From Pseudarthrobacter sp. C4D7 (lineage in GTDB: Bacteria; Actinomycetota; Actinomycetes; Actinomycetales; Micrococcaceae), in contig NZ_JABFMW010000017.1 of NCBI RefSeq assembly GCF_013359725.1, positions 1-64,000 on the forward strand: a stretch of 64,000 nt of DNA, given 5' to 3'. The notes below the pieces were generated by a model that did not search any database, was not told where the DNA came from, and saw only the letters and a list, made by a program, of their open reading frames with translations. The translations under genes and the position numbers were made by a program. This document shows positions 52,923-61,695 of the stretch, one piece after another (the stretch's first letter is position 1; each line of letters opens with the position of its first letter).

Positions 52923-53333
52923 CTACTTAATCCAGCGCAGGTTGAACTGGTAGCGGTGCGGCTGGCCTTTGTTGACGTGGATTCCTGCTGCCACCGAGAA
53001 GCAGGTCAGCGCCACCCAGATCAGCGTGGCGATCACCGCAAAGATGTTCCCCACGTAGGGAATGAACACCAGGATGTTGGCCACCACGGCGGCAATGGTG
53101 GGCGGCAGGCTGAAGTTCAGGGCCTCTTTGGATTCCTGGGCGGTGAATGGACCGCGGTCACGGAAGATCAGGTAGATGAGCAGCGAGGGGATGCACCCCA
53201 AAATCCCGCCGAAGTGTGCGAGCGTGGCCCACTGGCGGTCTTCGCTGGCCGTGAGCGGCAGGGCGTTGGCGGGGACGCCATGGTACTCGGAGCGGCCCTG
53301 GCCGTTCCTGTGATCACGTGCGTTTTCTGCCAC
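52923..53333 (-). CDS. DUF4870 domain membrane protein
   Basis: This is a 136-residue integral membrane protein of the DUF4870 (TIGR/Tic20-like) family. A ~25-residue polar N-terminus precedes DRQWATLAHFGGILGCIPSL, and three to four hydrophobic segments follow (about 35-50, 70-90, 95-115). FTAQESKEALNF is the family signature. The function is unknown. It is convergent with hemW and lies downstream of the DUF3097 gene region on the same strand with its own gap of 119 bases. Confidence 0.88.
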   Translation of the reverse strand: MAENARDHRNGQGRSEYHGVPANALPLTASEDRQWATLAHFGGILGCIPSLLIYLIFRDRGPFTAQESKEALNFSLPPTIAAVVANILVFIPYVGNIFAVIATLIWVALTCFSVAAGIHVNKGQPHRYQFNLRWIK

Positions 53334-53452
53334 GGTGTGTTCCTTCGGAGGTGCAAGTGGTGCTGACTTCTTGTACGGGCGCGGTGCGCAGCGGCTCTGG
53401 TAAAAGGCGCCGCACTACCAAGAATACTGGCTCGCGGGCCGGTCCCGGGCCT

Positions 53453-54304
53453 TCAGGGCACGGTGAGGAAGTCGATGACTTCCTCGACCCGCCCCAGCAG
53501 TGACGCTTCCAGGTCGGCGTAGGTCCGTACCGCGCCGAGGAGCTTCTGCCATCCCAGGCCGATGTCCTCCTTGGTGGCGTGTGGCCAGCCGAATGCCTTG
53601 AGGATTCCGGTTTTCCAGTCCTGTCCGCGGGGCACGGCAGGCCATGTGTCGATGCCCAGGACGGCGGGACGGATCGCTTGCCAGACATCCACGTACGGGT
53701 GGCCCACGATCAGGACATTTCCCGCCGCGCCGGGGGAGGCCATCACGGCGTCCGCTATGCGGGACTCCTTGGAATCGGGAACAAGGTGGTCCACCAGAAC
53801 GCCCAGCCGCCGGCCCGGGCCGGGCTTGAAGGCGGCAACGGCAGCGGCGAGGTCATCGATGCCATGCAGGGGTTCGACGACGATGCCTTCCACCCGCAGG
53901 TCGTCTCCCCAGACCTTTTCCACCAGTTCGGCGTCGTGCTTGCCTTCCACCCAGATGCGGCTTGCCTTGGCCACCTGGGCCCGCTGCCCGGCGACACGGA
54001 CGGAACCTGAAGCGGTCCTGCCGGCGGCAGGACCGGCAGCGGCCGCCCGGGGGGCCGGAGGCATCAGCCGGATGGCCCGGCCATCGAGGAGGAAACCGAA
54101 GCCCAACTTGAAGGAGCGGGATTTCCCGCGGCGGTCCTCCAGTGCCACAACGTGCATGCCGCCGGACTTTTCCACCCGGGTAACGGCGCCGACCCAGCCT
54201 GACTGGACGTCCTCCAGGACCATTCCACGTTCAACCGGCACCTCCGGCAGTTCCGCCTTGGCCGGGGCGGAGATGCCGCGGGGCCCCCAGTTTTGGTAAT
54301 CCAT
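53453..54304 (-). CDS. DUF3097 protein with TOPRIM-like centre
   Basis: This is a soluble protein of 283 residues from the ATG at 54304 (MDYQNWGPRG). The N-terminal ~80 residues look like a small beta-barrel (GAVTRVEKSGGMHVVALEDR). A Pro/Ala linker follows. The centre has RIWVEGKHDAELVEKVWG (Glu120), then LGVLVDHLVPDSKE (Asp172) at the spacing of a TOPRIM domain as in RNase M5. The C-terminal ~80 residues are helical. The family is actinobacterial and uncharacterised to my knowledge. It diverges from hrcA. Nuclease or primase activity is only a hypothesis. Confidence 0.8.
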   Translation of the reverse strand: MDYQNWGPRGISAPAKAELPEVPVERGMVLEDVQSGWVGAVTRVEKSGGMHVVALEDRRGKSRSFKLGFGFLLDGRAIRLMPPAPRAAAAGPAAGRTASGSVRVAGQRAQVAKASRIWVEGKHDAELVEKVWGDDLRVEGIVVEPLHGIDDLAAAVAAFKPGPGRRLGVLVDHLVPDSKESRIADAVMASPGAAGNVLIVGHPYVDVWQAIRPAVLGIDTWPAVPRGQDWKTGILKAFGWPHATKEDIGLGWQKLLGAVRTYADLEASLLGRVEEVIDFLTVP

Positions 54305-54383
54305 GGATGTGATCCGCCTAGCGCTAGGTCCTCCGCTCCGGAATTCCGCCCGGAGCGGTACCAATGCTAACAACGGGCCGAGG

Positions 54384-54389
54384 CATAAT
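54384..54389 (+). promoter_or_regulatory. Candidate hrcA -10 box
   Basis: CATAAT lies seven bases before the CIRCE element, so a transcript would begin inside or beside the operator. The -35 region is weak. Confidence 0.45.
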
Positions 54390-54395
54390 AGACTG

Positions 54396-54422
54396 TTAGC
54401 ACTTAGGCATGTCGAGTGCTAA
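54396..54422. promoter_or_regulatory. CIRCE operator upstream of hrcA
   Basis: TTAGCACTT-N9-GAGTGCTAA matches the CIRCE consensus TTAGCACTC-N9-GAGTGCTAA at 17 of 18 arm positions. It is 54 bases before the hrcA start. HrcA binding here would repress hrcA-dnaJ until heat shock. The other operator-bearing genes (groES/groEL) are not in the window. Confidence 0.92.
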
Positions 54423-54475
54423 CACGGTAGGCATCTGGCGGGGCAGGAGCCCCGAACCATGGATGGAGGTGGAGA

Positions 54476-55489
54476 GTGAGCGAGCCACGCAAACTGGAAG
54501 TACTGCGGGCCATCGTGGAGGATTACGTCCACTCCCGCGAACCTGTGGGGTCCAAGGCTTTGGTCGAACGGCACCATTTGGGGGTTTCCAGCGCAACCAT
54601 CCGGAACGACATGGCCGCCCTTGAGGACGAGGGATTGATCACTGCCCCGCACACCAGTGCAGGGCGGATCCCCACGGACAAGGGCTACCGGCTGTTCGTT
54701 GACCAGATCTCGGCAGTCAAGCCCCTTTCGGCAGCTGAACGGCGAGCCATCCAGTCACTGCTGGAGGGCGCGGACGATCTTGACGACGTCCTTGACCGTA
54801 CCGTGCGGTTGCTGTCCCAGCTCACCAACCAGGTGGCTGTGGTGCAGTACCCGAACCTCAGCAAGGCGCAGGTCCGGCACATCGAATTCGTCCTACTGGC
54901 ACCCCGCAAGGTGCTGGTGGTGCTCATCGCCAACAGCGGCAAGGTGGAGCAGCGGGTCATCGACGTCGGGCAGGACCTTGGCGACGACGCGTTGTCCGCA
55001 CTTCGCACGCGTTTCCTCACTGCGCTTGCCGGCACTCCGCTCAGCCGGTTGGCCACGGCGCTTCCCGCCGTCGTCGCCGGAACCGCGAACGGGCAGCGCC
55101 AGGCCGCCGACGCGCTGGCACACGGACTGGAAGCCCTGGCACAGAGCACCCGGGAAGACCGCATGGTGATGGCCGGCACGGCAAACCTGGCCAGGTCCAA
55201 CGTGGACTTCCCGCTCAGCATCGGTCCCGTGCTGGAAGCCCTTGAGGAGCAGGTGGTCATGCTGCGGCTCCTGAGCGAGATGGCGCAGGACCACCGGGGC
55301 GTGGCTGTCAGCATCGGAAGGGAAAACCCTTATGACGGCCTTGCCGAGGCATCTGTCGTAGCCACCGGCTATGGCCCCGACAGCGTCGCGAAGGTAGGCA
55401 TCCTTGGCCCCACAAGGATGGACTACCCCACCACCATGGCCGCCGTCAGGGCCGTGGCCCGCTACCTTTCCAGGATTCTGGGACCCTGA
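54476..55489 (+). CDS. hrcA: Heat-inducible transcription repressor HrcA
   Basis: HrcA represses heat-shock genes through CIRCE. It has 337 residues. The N-terminal winged helix is [27 protein letters not shown] followed by [17 protein letters not shown], seen in two parts around residues 4-45. The C-terminal GAF-like region has SIGRENP and [23 protein letters not shown]. The GTG is preceded by GGAGGTGGAG. The CIRCE element upstream implies autoregulation. dnaJ follows after 87 bases. Confidence 0.97.
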   Translation: MSEPRKLEVLRAIVEDYVHSREPVGSKALVERHHLGVSSATIRNDMAALEDEGLITAPHTSAGRIPTDKGYRLFVDQISAVKPLSAAERRAIQSLLEGADDLDDVLDRTVRLLSQLTNQVAVVQYPNLSKAQVRHIEFVLLAPRKVLVVLIANSGKVEQRVIDVGQDLGDDALSALRTRFLTALAGTPLSRLATALPAVVAGTANGQRQAADALAHGLEALAQSTREDRMVMAGTANLARSNVDFPLSIGPVLEALEEQVVMLRLLSEMAQDHRGVAVSIGRENPYDGLAEASVVATGYGPDSVAKVGILGPTRMDYPTTMAAVRAVARYLSRILGP

Positions 55490-55576
55490 CTCTTCACCGC
55501 CGGAGCTTTTCCGGAGCGGAACGGAGAGCCGGGGCCGCCCGACTGAACGCAGTACAACAAGGAAGAGATACGAACT

Positions 55577-56704
55577 TTGAGCAGCCACTATGACGTCCTT
55601 GGAGTCTCACCCGAAGCTACGGGCGAAGAGATCAAAAAGGCCTACCGCAAACTGGCCCGCACCCTTCACCCGGACGTAAACCCCGGTGCGGACGCTTCAG
55701 AACGCTTCAAGGCAGTAACTCACGCCTACGAAGTCCTGTCCGATCCCCAAAAGCGGCGGATCTACGACACCACCGGCAACGAGAACGGCACGGACAACGG
55801 TTTCGGCGGCGCCGGCTACGCGGGCCAGGGCTTCGCGTTCCAGGACATCTTCGACACCTTCTTCGGCGCCGGCGGCACCTCCGGGCCCGCCTCCCGCGTC
55901 CGCCGCGGCCAGGATGCCCTCATCAGTGTCCGGATCGACCTGCGGGATGCTGTCTTCGGCGTCAACAAGAAGCTCGAAGTGGATACCGCCGTCGTCTGTC
56001 CCACGTGTGAAGGATCCTGCTGCCAGCCCGGCTCCCACCCGGAACGCTGCGATATCTGCGGCGGCAGCGGCCAGGTCCAGCGGGCTGTCCGGTCCATCCT
56101 GGGCCAGGTCATGACGGCGGCCCCCTGCGGCACCTGCGAAGGCTTCGGCACGGTCATCAAGGACCCCTGCAACGAATGCAGCGGCCAGGGCCGCATCCGC
56201 AGCCGGCGCTCATTCACCATCAAGGTTCCAGCCGGTGTAGCCACCGGAACCCGGATCCAGCTTTCCGGCCAGGGCGAAGCGGGACCGGCCGGCGGACCGG
56301 CGGGGGACCTTTACGTGGAAATCCGCGTCAACAATGACGCCACCTATGTGCGGGAAGGCGATGACCTGCATGCCACCCTGCACATTCCCATGACGGCGGC
56401 AGCGCTGGGCACGGATGTCAGCCTGGAGACGTTCGACGGCACCCAGGACATCGACGTCAAGCCCGGGACACAGTCCGGCGAGATCATCACCCTGCGGGGC
56501 CTTGGCGTGACCCACCTGAGGGGTTACGGCCGTGGAGACCTCAAGGTCCACCTCCAGGTGGACACTCCGGCCAAGCTCGACCCGGCCCAGGAGGACCTCC
56601 TCCGGCAGCTGGCCAAACTCCGTGGCGAGCAGATCACCGAAGGCAAACTCGCCGCCAGCGGCGGCATGTTCGCCAAGCTCCGGGACCGGCTCGGTAACCT
56701 GTAG
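55577..56704 (+). CDS. dnaJ: Chaperone protein DnaJ (DnaJ2)
   Basis: This Hsp40 co-chaperone stimulates DnaK. It has 375 residues. The J domain is at 3-68 with HPDVN at its core. A Gly/Phe-rich stretch follows (about 75-105). Then four zinc-binding CxxCxGx(G) repeats (about 139-205) lie before the substrate-binding C-terminal domains. The first repeat is CPTCEGS, with one non-standard position. The TTG start has AAGGAAGAG nine bases upstream. dnaK is not adjacent, as usual for the actinobacterial dnaJ2 that goes with hrcA. Confidence 0.96.
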   Translation: MSSHYDVLGVSPEATGEEIKKAYRKLARTLHPDVNPGADASERFKAVTHAYEVLSDPQKRRIYDTTGNENGTDNGFGGAGYAGQGFAFQDIFDTFFGAGGTSGPASRVRRGQDALISVRIDLRDAVFGVNKKLEVDTAVVCPTCEGSCCQPGSHPERCDICGGSGQVQRAVRSILGQVMTAAPCGTCEGFGTVIKDPCNECSGQGRIRSRRSFTIKVPAGVATGTRIQLSGQGEAGPAGGPAGDLYVEIRVNNDATYVREGDDLHATLHIPMTAAALGTDVSLETFDGTQDIDVKPGTQSGEIITLRGLGVTHLRGYGRGDLKVHLQVDTPAKLDPAQEDLLRQLAKLRGEQITEGKLAASGGMFAKLRDRLGNL

Positions 56705-56706
56705 CG

Positions 56707-57480
56707 GTGAGCAATCCCGTCTTCTTCACGTCCGCCGGTTCGCTGGCAGGCCTGGCCCCCGGCCAGAGCTTCGTCCTCGAAGGACCGGAAGCCCGGCACG
56801 CGGTGACCGTCAAGCGCCTGTCACCGGGCGAGGCGGTGGACATCGTTGACGGCGCCGGTGCCCGCATGACCGGGAAGGTGGTCTCCGCAGCCCCTTCGGG
56901 ACTTGAAGTTCAGTGCGGTGCAGTCTCGCTGGAGGACCGGCCGGATCTGCGGTTGGTCCTGGTGCAGGCCCTGGCAAAGGGCGACCGGGACGAACTGGCC
57001 ATTGAAACAGCCACCGAACTGGGCATCGACGCCGTCATACCCTGGCAGTCGGAACGGTCCATCGTCCGGTGGAAAGGGGACCGGGCCGCACGTGCCCACG
57101 CCAAATGGCAGTCAACTGTTGCCGCTGCGGCCAAGCAGGCTCGCCGGGCGTGGATCCCGGAGGTACGGGCCGCCGTGGACACCGCGGGACTTTCGGCTGC
57201 CGTGGAGGCCGCCGGCCTGGCTGTCATCCTGCACGAAGATGCCGTGCGTCCGTTGCGGACCGTCCTTGAGGGGTGGCAGGCGGACATCGACGGCGGTATC
57301 CGGGAAATCCTGCTGATCGTTGGTCCGGAAGGCGGGATCAGCCCGCGGGAAGTGACAAGGCTTTGCGACAAGGGTGCGGTGACCGCCCTGCTGGGGCACC
57401 ACGTCCTGAGGTCTTCCACGGCCGGGCCCGCCGCCGTCGTGCTTGCCAGCGACATCCTCGGCAGGTGGAGCGCTACCTGA
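56707..57480 (+). CDS. rsmE: 16S rRNA (uracil-1498 N3)-methyltransferase
   Basis: This SPOUT-class methyltransferase modifies U1498 of 16S rRNA with S-adenosylmethionine. It has 257 residues. An N-terminal PUA-like domain (GQSFVLEGPEARHAVTVKRL) is followed by the knotted domain with ELGIDAVIPWQSERSI and LIVGPEGGISPREV, the SAM-binding loop, and LGHHVLRSSTAGPAAV. The GTG starts two bases after dnaJ. Its end overlaps the convergent lipoprotein gene by eight bases. Confidence 0.95.
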   Translation: MSNPVFFTSAGSLAGLAPGQSFVLEGPEARHAVTVKRLSPGEAVDIVDGAGARMTGKVVSAAPSGLEVQCGAVSLEDRPDLRLVLVQALAKGDRDELAIETATELGIDAVIPWQSERSIVRWKGDRAARAHAKWQSTVAAAAKQARRAWIPEVRAAVDTAGLSAAVEAAGLAVILHEDAVRPLRTVLEGWQADIDGGIREILLIVGPEGGISPREVTRLCDKGAVTALLGHHVLRSSTAGPAAVVLASDILGRWSAT

Positions 57481-58429
57481 CCTTGAAGGACCTCGTATCC
57501 TCGTTGCGGTCAGGCTCTGCGCCGGTACCTTCCTGGGCCACCCGGAGTTCGAAGTCGCCTGCCGGCAGGGTAAGCGCCAGCGTGAAAGTCCCTGCCTGGC
57601 CCTGCCCCGCACCTGCCGTGGTTTCGCCGGTCAGGAACGGCGTCTTGCTGCCGCCGTCCCCGGACTGCAGGATCTGCCAGCGAAGCTTCGCTCCCGGCGA
57701 CGTGCTGCGGCCGGTGATCTTGACACTGCCGGCCGGCACCTCGGTGCTTTCCTGCGGGTCAATAATCCAGACCGGCGCCACCAAACCCGCAGCCCGGGTC
57801 ATCAGGGCGCCCAACTGGACTTTTCCAAACGCGACATAGTCCGTGTGGCCATCCACCAGGATCCGCACCCGGATCTGCTGCCCCGTGTCGATCAGACCCG
57901 AACTGGCAGCCGCAGCAGTTGCCGTGTAGATCAGCTGTTGGATGGCGCGGGCGGCCATGTCGGCGTCGAGGTTGCTGTTGAACGCATCGGCGGAAACGTC
58001 CACCGTGATGACGTCCTTGCCCGAAATGGACGTGGCAAGCTTGTCCGGGTTCTGCCACGGCGTAAAGAAGTCCGGGTCCAGCGGCTTCTCCGACATCATG
58101 GCCCGCAGTGCCCGCGTGACCGGGTTCTCCTGTTCCGGGACGTCGCGGAACTCGCGGTAGAGGAAAGTGTTCCCGCCGCTGCGCCCGATCCAGTACACGG
58201 GAGCCTTGTTGGAGGACTGCGTTGTTTCCAGCGGTGCGCTGGTCGCGGCCGTGTCCGGCACAGTTCCGCCAGTGGCCGGGACAGACGCGGCGGTGCCGGA
58301 GGGTGATGGACCGTTCTCGGCGGTGCACGCGGCAAGGGTCGGAACGAAAACCAGGATCCCCGCCAGGACGGCAGGGCGCAGGCGGCCCATGGGTCGTCCT
58401 GCCCTTTTGGGCACAGAGGTTTCCGGCAC
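57473..58429 (-). CDS. Lipoprotein with GerMN and Gmad2 domains
   Basis: This is an exported lipoprotein of 318 residues. Signal and lipobox are VPTLAACT with lipidated Cys35. A Ser/Thr/Pro-rich linker follows (40-75). The GerMN-type domain (about 75-205) includes PVYWIGRSGGNTFLYREF and a VDVSADAFN segment. A C-terminal immunoglobulin-like Gmad2 domain (about 215-318) includes IIDPQESTEVPAGSVKITG. In Bacillus such domains occur in spore germination proteins; the organism here is not a spore former by inference, so an envelope role is more likely. The function is unknown. Confidence 0.82.
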   Translation of the reverse strand: MPETSVPKRAGRPMGRLRPAVLAGILVFVPTLAACTAENGPSPSGTAASVPATGGTVPDTAATSAPLETTQSSNKAPVYWIGRSGGNTFLYREFRDVPEQENPVTRALRAMMSEKPLDPDFFTPWQNPDKLATSISGKDVITVDVSADAFNSNLDADMAARAIQQLIYTATAAAASSGLIDTGQQIRVRILVDGHTDYVAFGKVQLGALMTRAAGLVAPVWIIDPQESTEVPAGSVKITGRSTSPGAKLRWQILQSGDGGSKTPFLTGETTAGAGQGQAGTFTLALTLPAGDFELRVAQEGTGAEPDRNEDTRSFKVR

Positions 58430-58808
58430 TGTCCTGCCCTTGTCCTTTCATGGCGTGGCGGGCCGATCCCCCTGGCGGCCTGGCGTTCCAGCAGACGCTG
58501 GATTTCCAGCATTGCACAGGGGGCGGTCCGGCCGGCCGGACTTTGGGTCCTTGGCGGCAACTGCAACGGGAACGATATGAGGCCGATATGAAGTTGATAC
58601 CTAAGGGTGCAATCTGCGGCAGTTTGCCCGGCCCGTGACCTGCATCTGACCGGGCCCGATATCCGGCCGGTTATCCGGCCGGGGCCCGTGCTGGCGTAAG
58701 ATGGAGGGACCGCTGGGGCAGGGGCACCGTGCAACGGGCACCGGCATCAGCCAATAAACATCAGTGCTGTCGATCTTCGAGGGGACCACGGGCCTGCGGG
58801 CCAACACC
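58430..58808. other. 379-bp intergenic region between divergent lipoprotein and phoH
   Basis: This gap holds the promoters of both genes. On the plus strand TAAGAT (58697-58702) is a -10-like box about 105 bases before phoH. ATCCGGCCGG occurs twice in tandem around 58661-58681. CGATATGA also occurs twice around 58573-58590, in the region upstream of the lipoprotein gene. No further gene is evident; an open frame in this gap on either strand is short and has no ribosome site. Confidence 0.6.
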
Positions 58809-59897
58809 ATGACTGAATCAGCAAATGGTAAGCGCCGGCTCAACACGGGAGACGGCAGTCCGGGGGAATTCCCGCACTCCCTGCCCGGCATCCGGACCGA
58901 AGTAGTCCTCTTTGAGAACTCCGACCAAATGGTTCAGTCACTCGGCAGCCATGACGAGGCTTTGCGGTTCATCGAAGAGCAATTCCCGGCCGTCAACTTC
59001 CATGCCCGGGGCAATGAACTGTCCATCAGCGGCCCGGTCAGCGACGTGCCGCGCATCATGCGGCTGCTCCAGGAGGTCCGGGGCCTGGTGGCCCGCGGCA
59101 CGGTCATCACGCCCGCCGTGCTCCAGCAGCTGGCGGCCCTCCTGCGCACCCAGTCACTGCAGAATCCCGTGGATGTGCTCACCCACGACATCCTCTCCAG
59201 CCGCGGCAGGACCATCCGGCCCAAAACGCTGAACCAGAAGAACTACGTCGACGCCATCGACGCCAACACGGTCATCTTCGGCATTGGTCCGGCCGGAACC
59301 GGAAAGACCTACCTGGCCATGGCGAAGGCCGTCCAGGCGCTGCAGCAGAAAGAGGTCAGCCGGATCATCCTGACCCGCCCGGCGGTGGAGGCGGGGGAGC
59401 GGCTTGGCTTCCTGCCCGGTACGCTCAGCGACAAGATCGACCCCTACCTGCGGCCGCTCTACGACGCCCTGCACGACATGATGGACCCGGAGTCCATTCC
59501 CCGGCTCATGGCGGCCGGCACCATCGAGGTGGCGCCCTTGGCCTACATGCGCGGCCGTACCCTCAACGACGCATTCATCATTCTTGACGAAGCGCAGAAC
59601 ACCACGCCGGAGCAGATGAAGATGTTCCTCACCCGGCTCGGATTCGGGTCCAAAATGGTGGTCACCGGGGACGTCACCCAGGTGGACCTGCCTTTCGGTA
59701 CCCGGTCCGGCCTCCGGATCGTCGAAGAAATCCTGCAGGGCATCGAGGACGTGAACTTCTCGGTGCTTGACGCCGCCGACGTCGTGCGGCACCGGCTTGT
59801 CGGTGACATCGTCAACGCCTACAGCATTTGGGATGAAGCCCAGCGGAACCGGGTCAAGCATTCAGCAAGCCGCGAAAAACGGGGGGAACACGCGTGA
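58809..59897 (+). CDS. phoH: PhoH-family ATPase
   Basis: This is a P-loop ATPase related to the N-terminal domain of superfamily I helicases, implicated in RNA metabolism. The ATG at 58809 gives 362 residues, with MTESANGKRRLNTGD as N-terminus; a GTG at 58764 is in frame but lacks a ribosome site and family similarity. GPAGTGKTYLAMAKAV is the Walker A, FIILDEAQNTT is the Walker B, and TGDVTQVDLP follows. A KH-like segment lies in the N-terminal third. ybeY overlaps the stop by four bases; the order phoH-ybeY-CBS-era is conserved. Confidence 0.94.
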   Translation: MTESANGKRRLNTGDGSPGEFPHSLPGIRTEVVLFENSDQMVQSLGSHDEALRFIEEQFPAVNFHARGNELSISGPVSDVPRIMRLLQEVRGLVARGTVITPAVLQQLAALLRTQSLQNPVDVLTHDILSSRGRTIRPKTLNQKNYVDAIDANTVIFGIGPAGTGKTYLAMAKAVQALQQKEVSRIILTRPAVEAGERLGFLPGTLSDKIDPYLRPLYDALHDMMDPESIPRLMAAGTIEVAPLAYMRGRTLNDAFIILDEAQNTTPEQMKMFLTRLGFGSKMVVTGDVTQVDLPFGTRSGLRIVEEILQGIEDVNFSVLDAADVVRHRLVGDIVNAYSIWDEAQRNRVKHSASREKRGEHA

Positions 59898-60367
59898 GCA
59901 TCGAGGTGAACAACGAGTCCGGCGTCGAGGTGGACGAGTCCGGACTGGTGGCCCTGGCCCGGTACATCTTCGAGCAGCTTTACATCCATCCGCAGGCTGA
60001 ACTGTCCATCCTCCTGGTGGATGAACCGGCCATGGAAAAGCTGCATATCGAGCTGATGGACGAACCCGGCGCCACGGACGTGCTCTCGGTGCCCATGGAC
60101 GAGCTGACCCCTGGGACTCCGGGCCGTCCCACGCCTCAGGGCATGTTGGGCGACATCGCCATCTGCCCGCAGGTTGCCCAGGTCCAGGCCAGGAATGCCG
60201 GCCACGCCCTGCAGGACGAGATGCTGCTGCTGACCACCCACGGCATCCTCCACCTGCTCGGCTATGACCACGCCGAACCCGAGGAGAAGGCTGAGATGTT
60301 CGGCCTCCAGCGGGAACTCCTGTCCGGCTTCACCGGCAAAGAAGCACCTGCCGAGACAACCCAGTGA
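59894..60367 (+). CDS. ybeY: Endoribonuclease YbeY
   Basis: This zinc-dependent endoribonuclease works in 16S rRNA 3' maturation and ribosome quality control. It has 157 residues. The metal site HGILHLLGYDH (HxxxHxxxxxH) is intact, and the TDVLSVPMDE segment is conserved. The GTG start overlaps the phoH stop, and its stop overlaps the next GTG by four bases. Confidence 0.95.
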   Translation: MSIEVNNESGVEVDESGLVALARYIFEQLYIHPQAELSILLVDEPAMEKLHIELMDEPGATDVLSVPMDELTPGTPGRPTPQGMLGDIAICPQVAQVQARNAGHALQDEMLLLTTHGILHLLGYDHAEPEEKAEMFGLQRELLSGFTGKEAPAETTQ

Positions 60368-61695
60368 CGCAACTGCTCCTGGTCGCGGTGGCATTGGTCT
60401 TTCTTGCCGTCGCGGCCCTTTTGACGGCGGCCGAGGCCGCCTTCAGTTTCCTTCCCCGGCACGACGCCGAAGAGGCGTTGCACAAAAGCCGCGGCACCGC
60501 GATGCGCAGCATCCTTGCTGAGCCGGTGGCGCACACCCGCGCCCTGCGGTTCTGGCGTGTCTGGTTCGAAATGGCTTCTGCGGTGGCAGTCGCGGTCCTG
60601 ATCGCAAGCCTGCTGGACAACGTCTGGCTCGCCGGCCTGGTGGCCACCGGCATCATGGCCGTCCTGGGGTTCGTGATCGTGGGCGTCTCACCGAGGCAAC
60701 TCGGCAGGCTCCACTCCACGGCCGTGGTCCGTTTCACGGCGCCGATGGTGCGGTTCCTCACCAGCGTGCTGGGTCCCATTCCCGGCTGGCTGGTGGCCCT
60801 GGGGAGTTCGGCCGCGCCCGGCGCCCCCGGCGGTGACGACGCGTTTTTCAGTGAACAGGAATTCCGCGAACTCGTGGACAGGGCCAGCGAGTCCGACATG
60901 ATCGAGGACACCGAAGCCGAGATGATCCAGTCGGTCTTTGACTTCGGCGACACCCTGGTCCGGGCCGTCATGGTGCCCAGGACAGACATCGTGAGCATCG
61001 ACGCGGGGTCAAGCCTCCACCAGGCAATGACCCTGTTCCTCCGCTCGGGATACTCCCGGATTCCGGTCATCAACGAGAACACCGACCACATTCTGGGGAT
61101 TGTCTACCTCAAGGACGTTGCAGCAGTCATCCACGAGCTGCGGGCAGGCCAGGAACCGCCCGTGGTGGAGGCCCTCGCCCGCGAAGTGCGCTACGTACCG
61201 GAATCGAAACCGGTCAGCGACCTCCTGCGCGAGCTGCAGAAGGAATCCACGCATGTGGCCATCGTGATCGACGAGTACGGCGGCACGGCCGGGCTGGTGA
61301 CCCTCGAGGACCTCATCGAGGAAATCGTGGGCGAGATCGTGGATGAATACGATACCGAAGGCGCCGAGGCCGTGGCGCTGGGGGACGGCTCGTACCGCGT
61401 CAGCGCCCGGATGGGAATCGATGACCTCGGCGAGCTGTTCGACCTGGAAATCGACGACGACGAAGTTGACACCGTGGGTGGCCTCCTTGCCAAGGCGCTG
61501 GGCCGGGTCCCCATCGTAGGCAGCAGCGTGGACGTCCAGGGCGTATCGCTGCGGGCGGAGCGGTTGGAAGGCCGGCGGAACCGCGTCAGCCACATCATTG
61601 CGGCACCCGTACCAAGAGTAGAGACTGACTTTGAAAGCCTCCTGGAAGAGGCCGAAGCAACCCAGCAGGGAGTTCCACGTGAGCAAGAAAAATAA
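60364..61695 (+). CDS. Hemolysin-family / CNNM-type protein (DUF21, CBS pair, CorC_HlyC)
   Basis: This membrane protein of 443 residues has a DUF21 domain with about four hydrophobic segments (residues 1-145), a tandem CBS pair (about 200-320; TDIVSIDAGSSLHQAMTLF, VTLEDLIEEIVGEIVDE) and a C-terminal CorC_HlyC domain. Relatives transport Mg or Co or bind nucleotides, so a divalent-cation role is likely. The GTG overlaps the ybeY stop. The era GTG lies inside its last codons. Confidence 0.92.
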   Translation: MTQLLLVAVALVFLAVAALLTAAEAAFSFLPRHDAEEALHKSRGTAMRSILAEPVAHTRALRFWRVWFEMASAVAVAVLIASLLDNVWLAGLVATGIMAVLGFVIVGVSPRQLGRLHSTAVVRFTAPMVRFLTSVLGPIPGWLVALGSSAAPGAPGGDDAFFSEQEFRELVDRASESDMIEDTEAEMIQSVFDFGDTLVRAVMVPRTDIVSIDAGSSLHQAMTLFLRSGYSRIPVINENTDHILGIVYLKDVAAVIHELRAGQEPPVVEALAREVRYVPESKPVSDLLRELQKESTHVAIVIDEYGGTAGLVTLEDLIEEIVGEIVDEYDTEGAEAVALGDGSYRVSARMGIDDLGELFDLEIDDDEVDTVGGLLAKALGRVPIVGSSVDVQGVSLRAERLEGRRNRVSHIIAAPVPRVETDFESLLEEAEATQQGVPREQEK

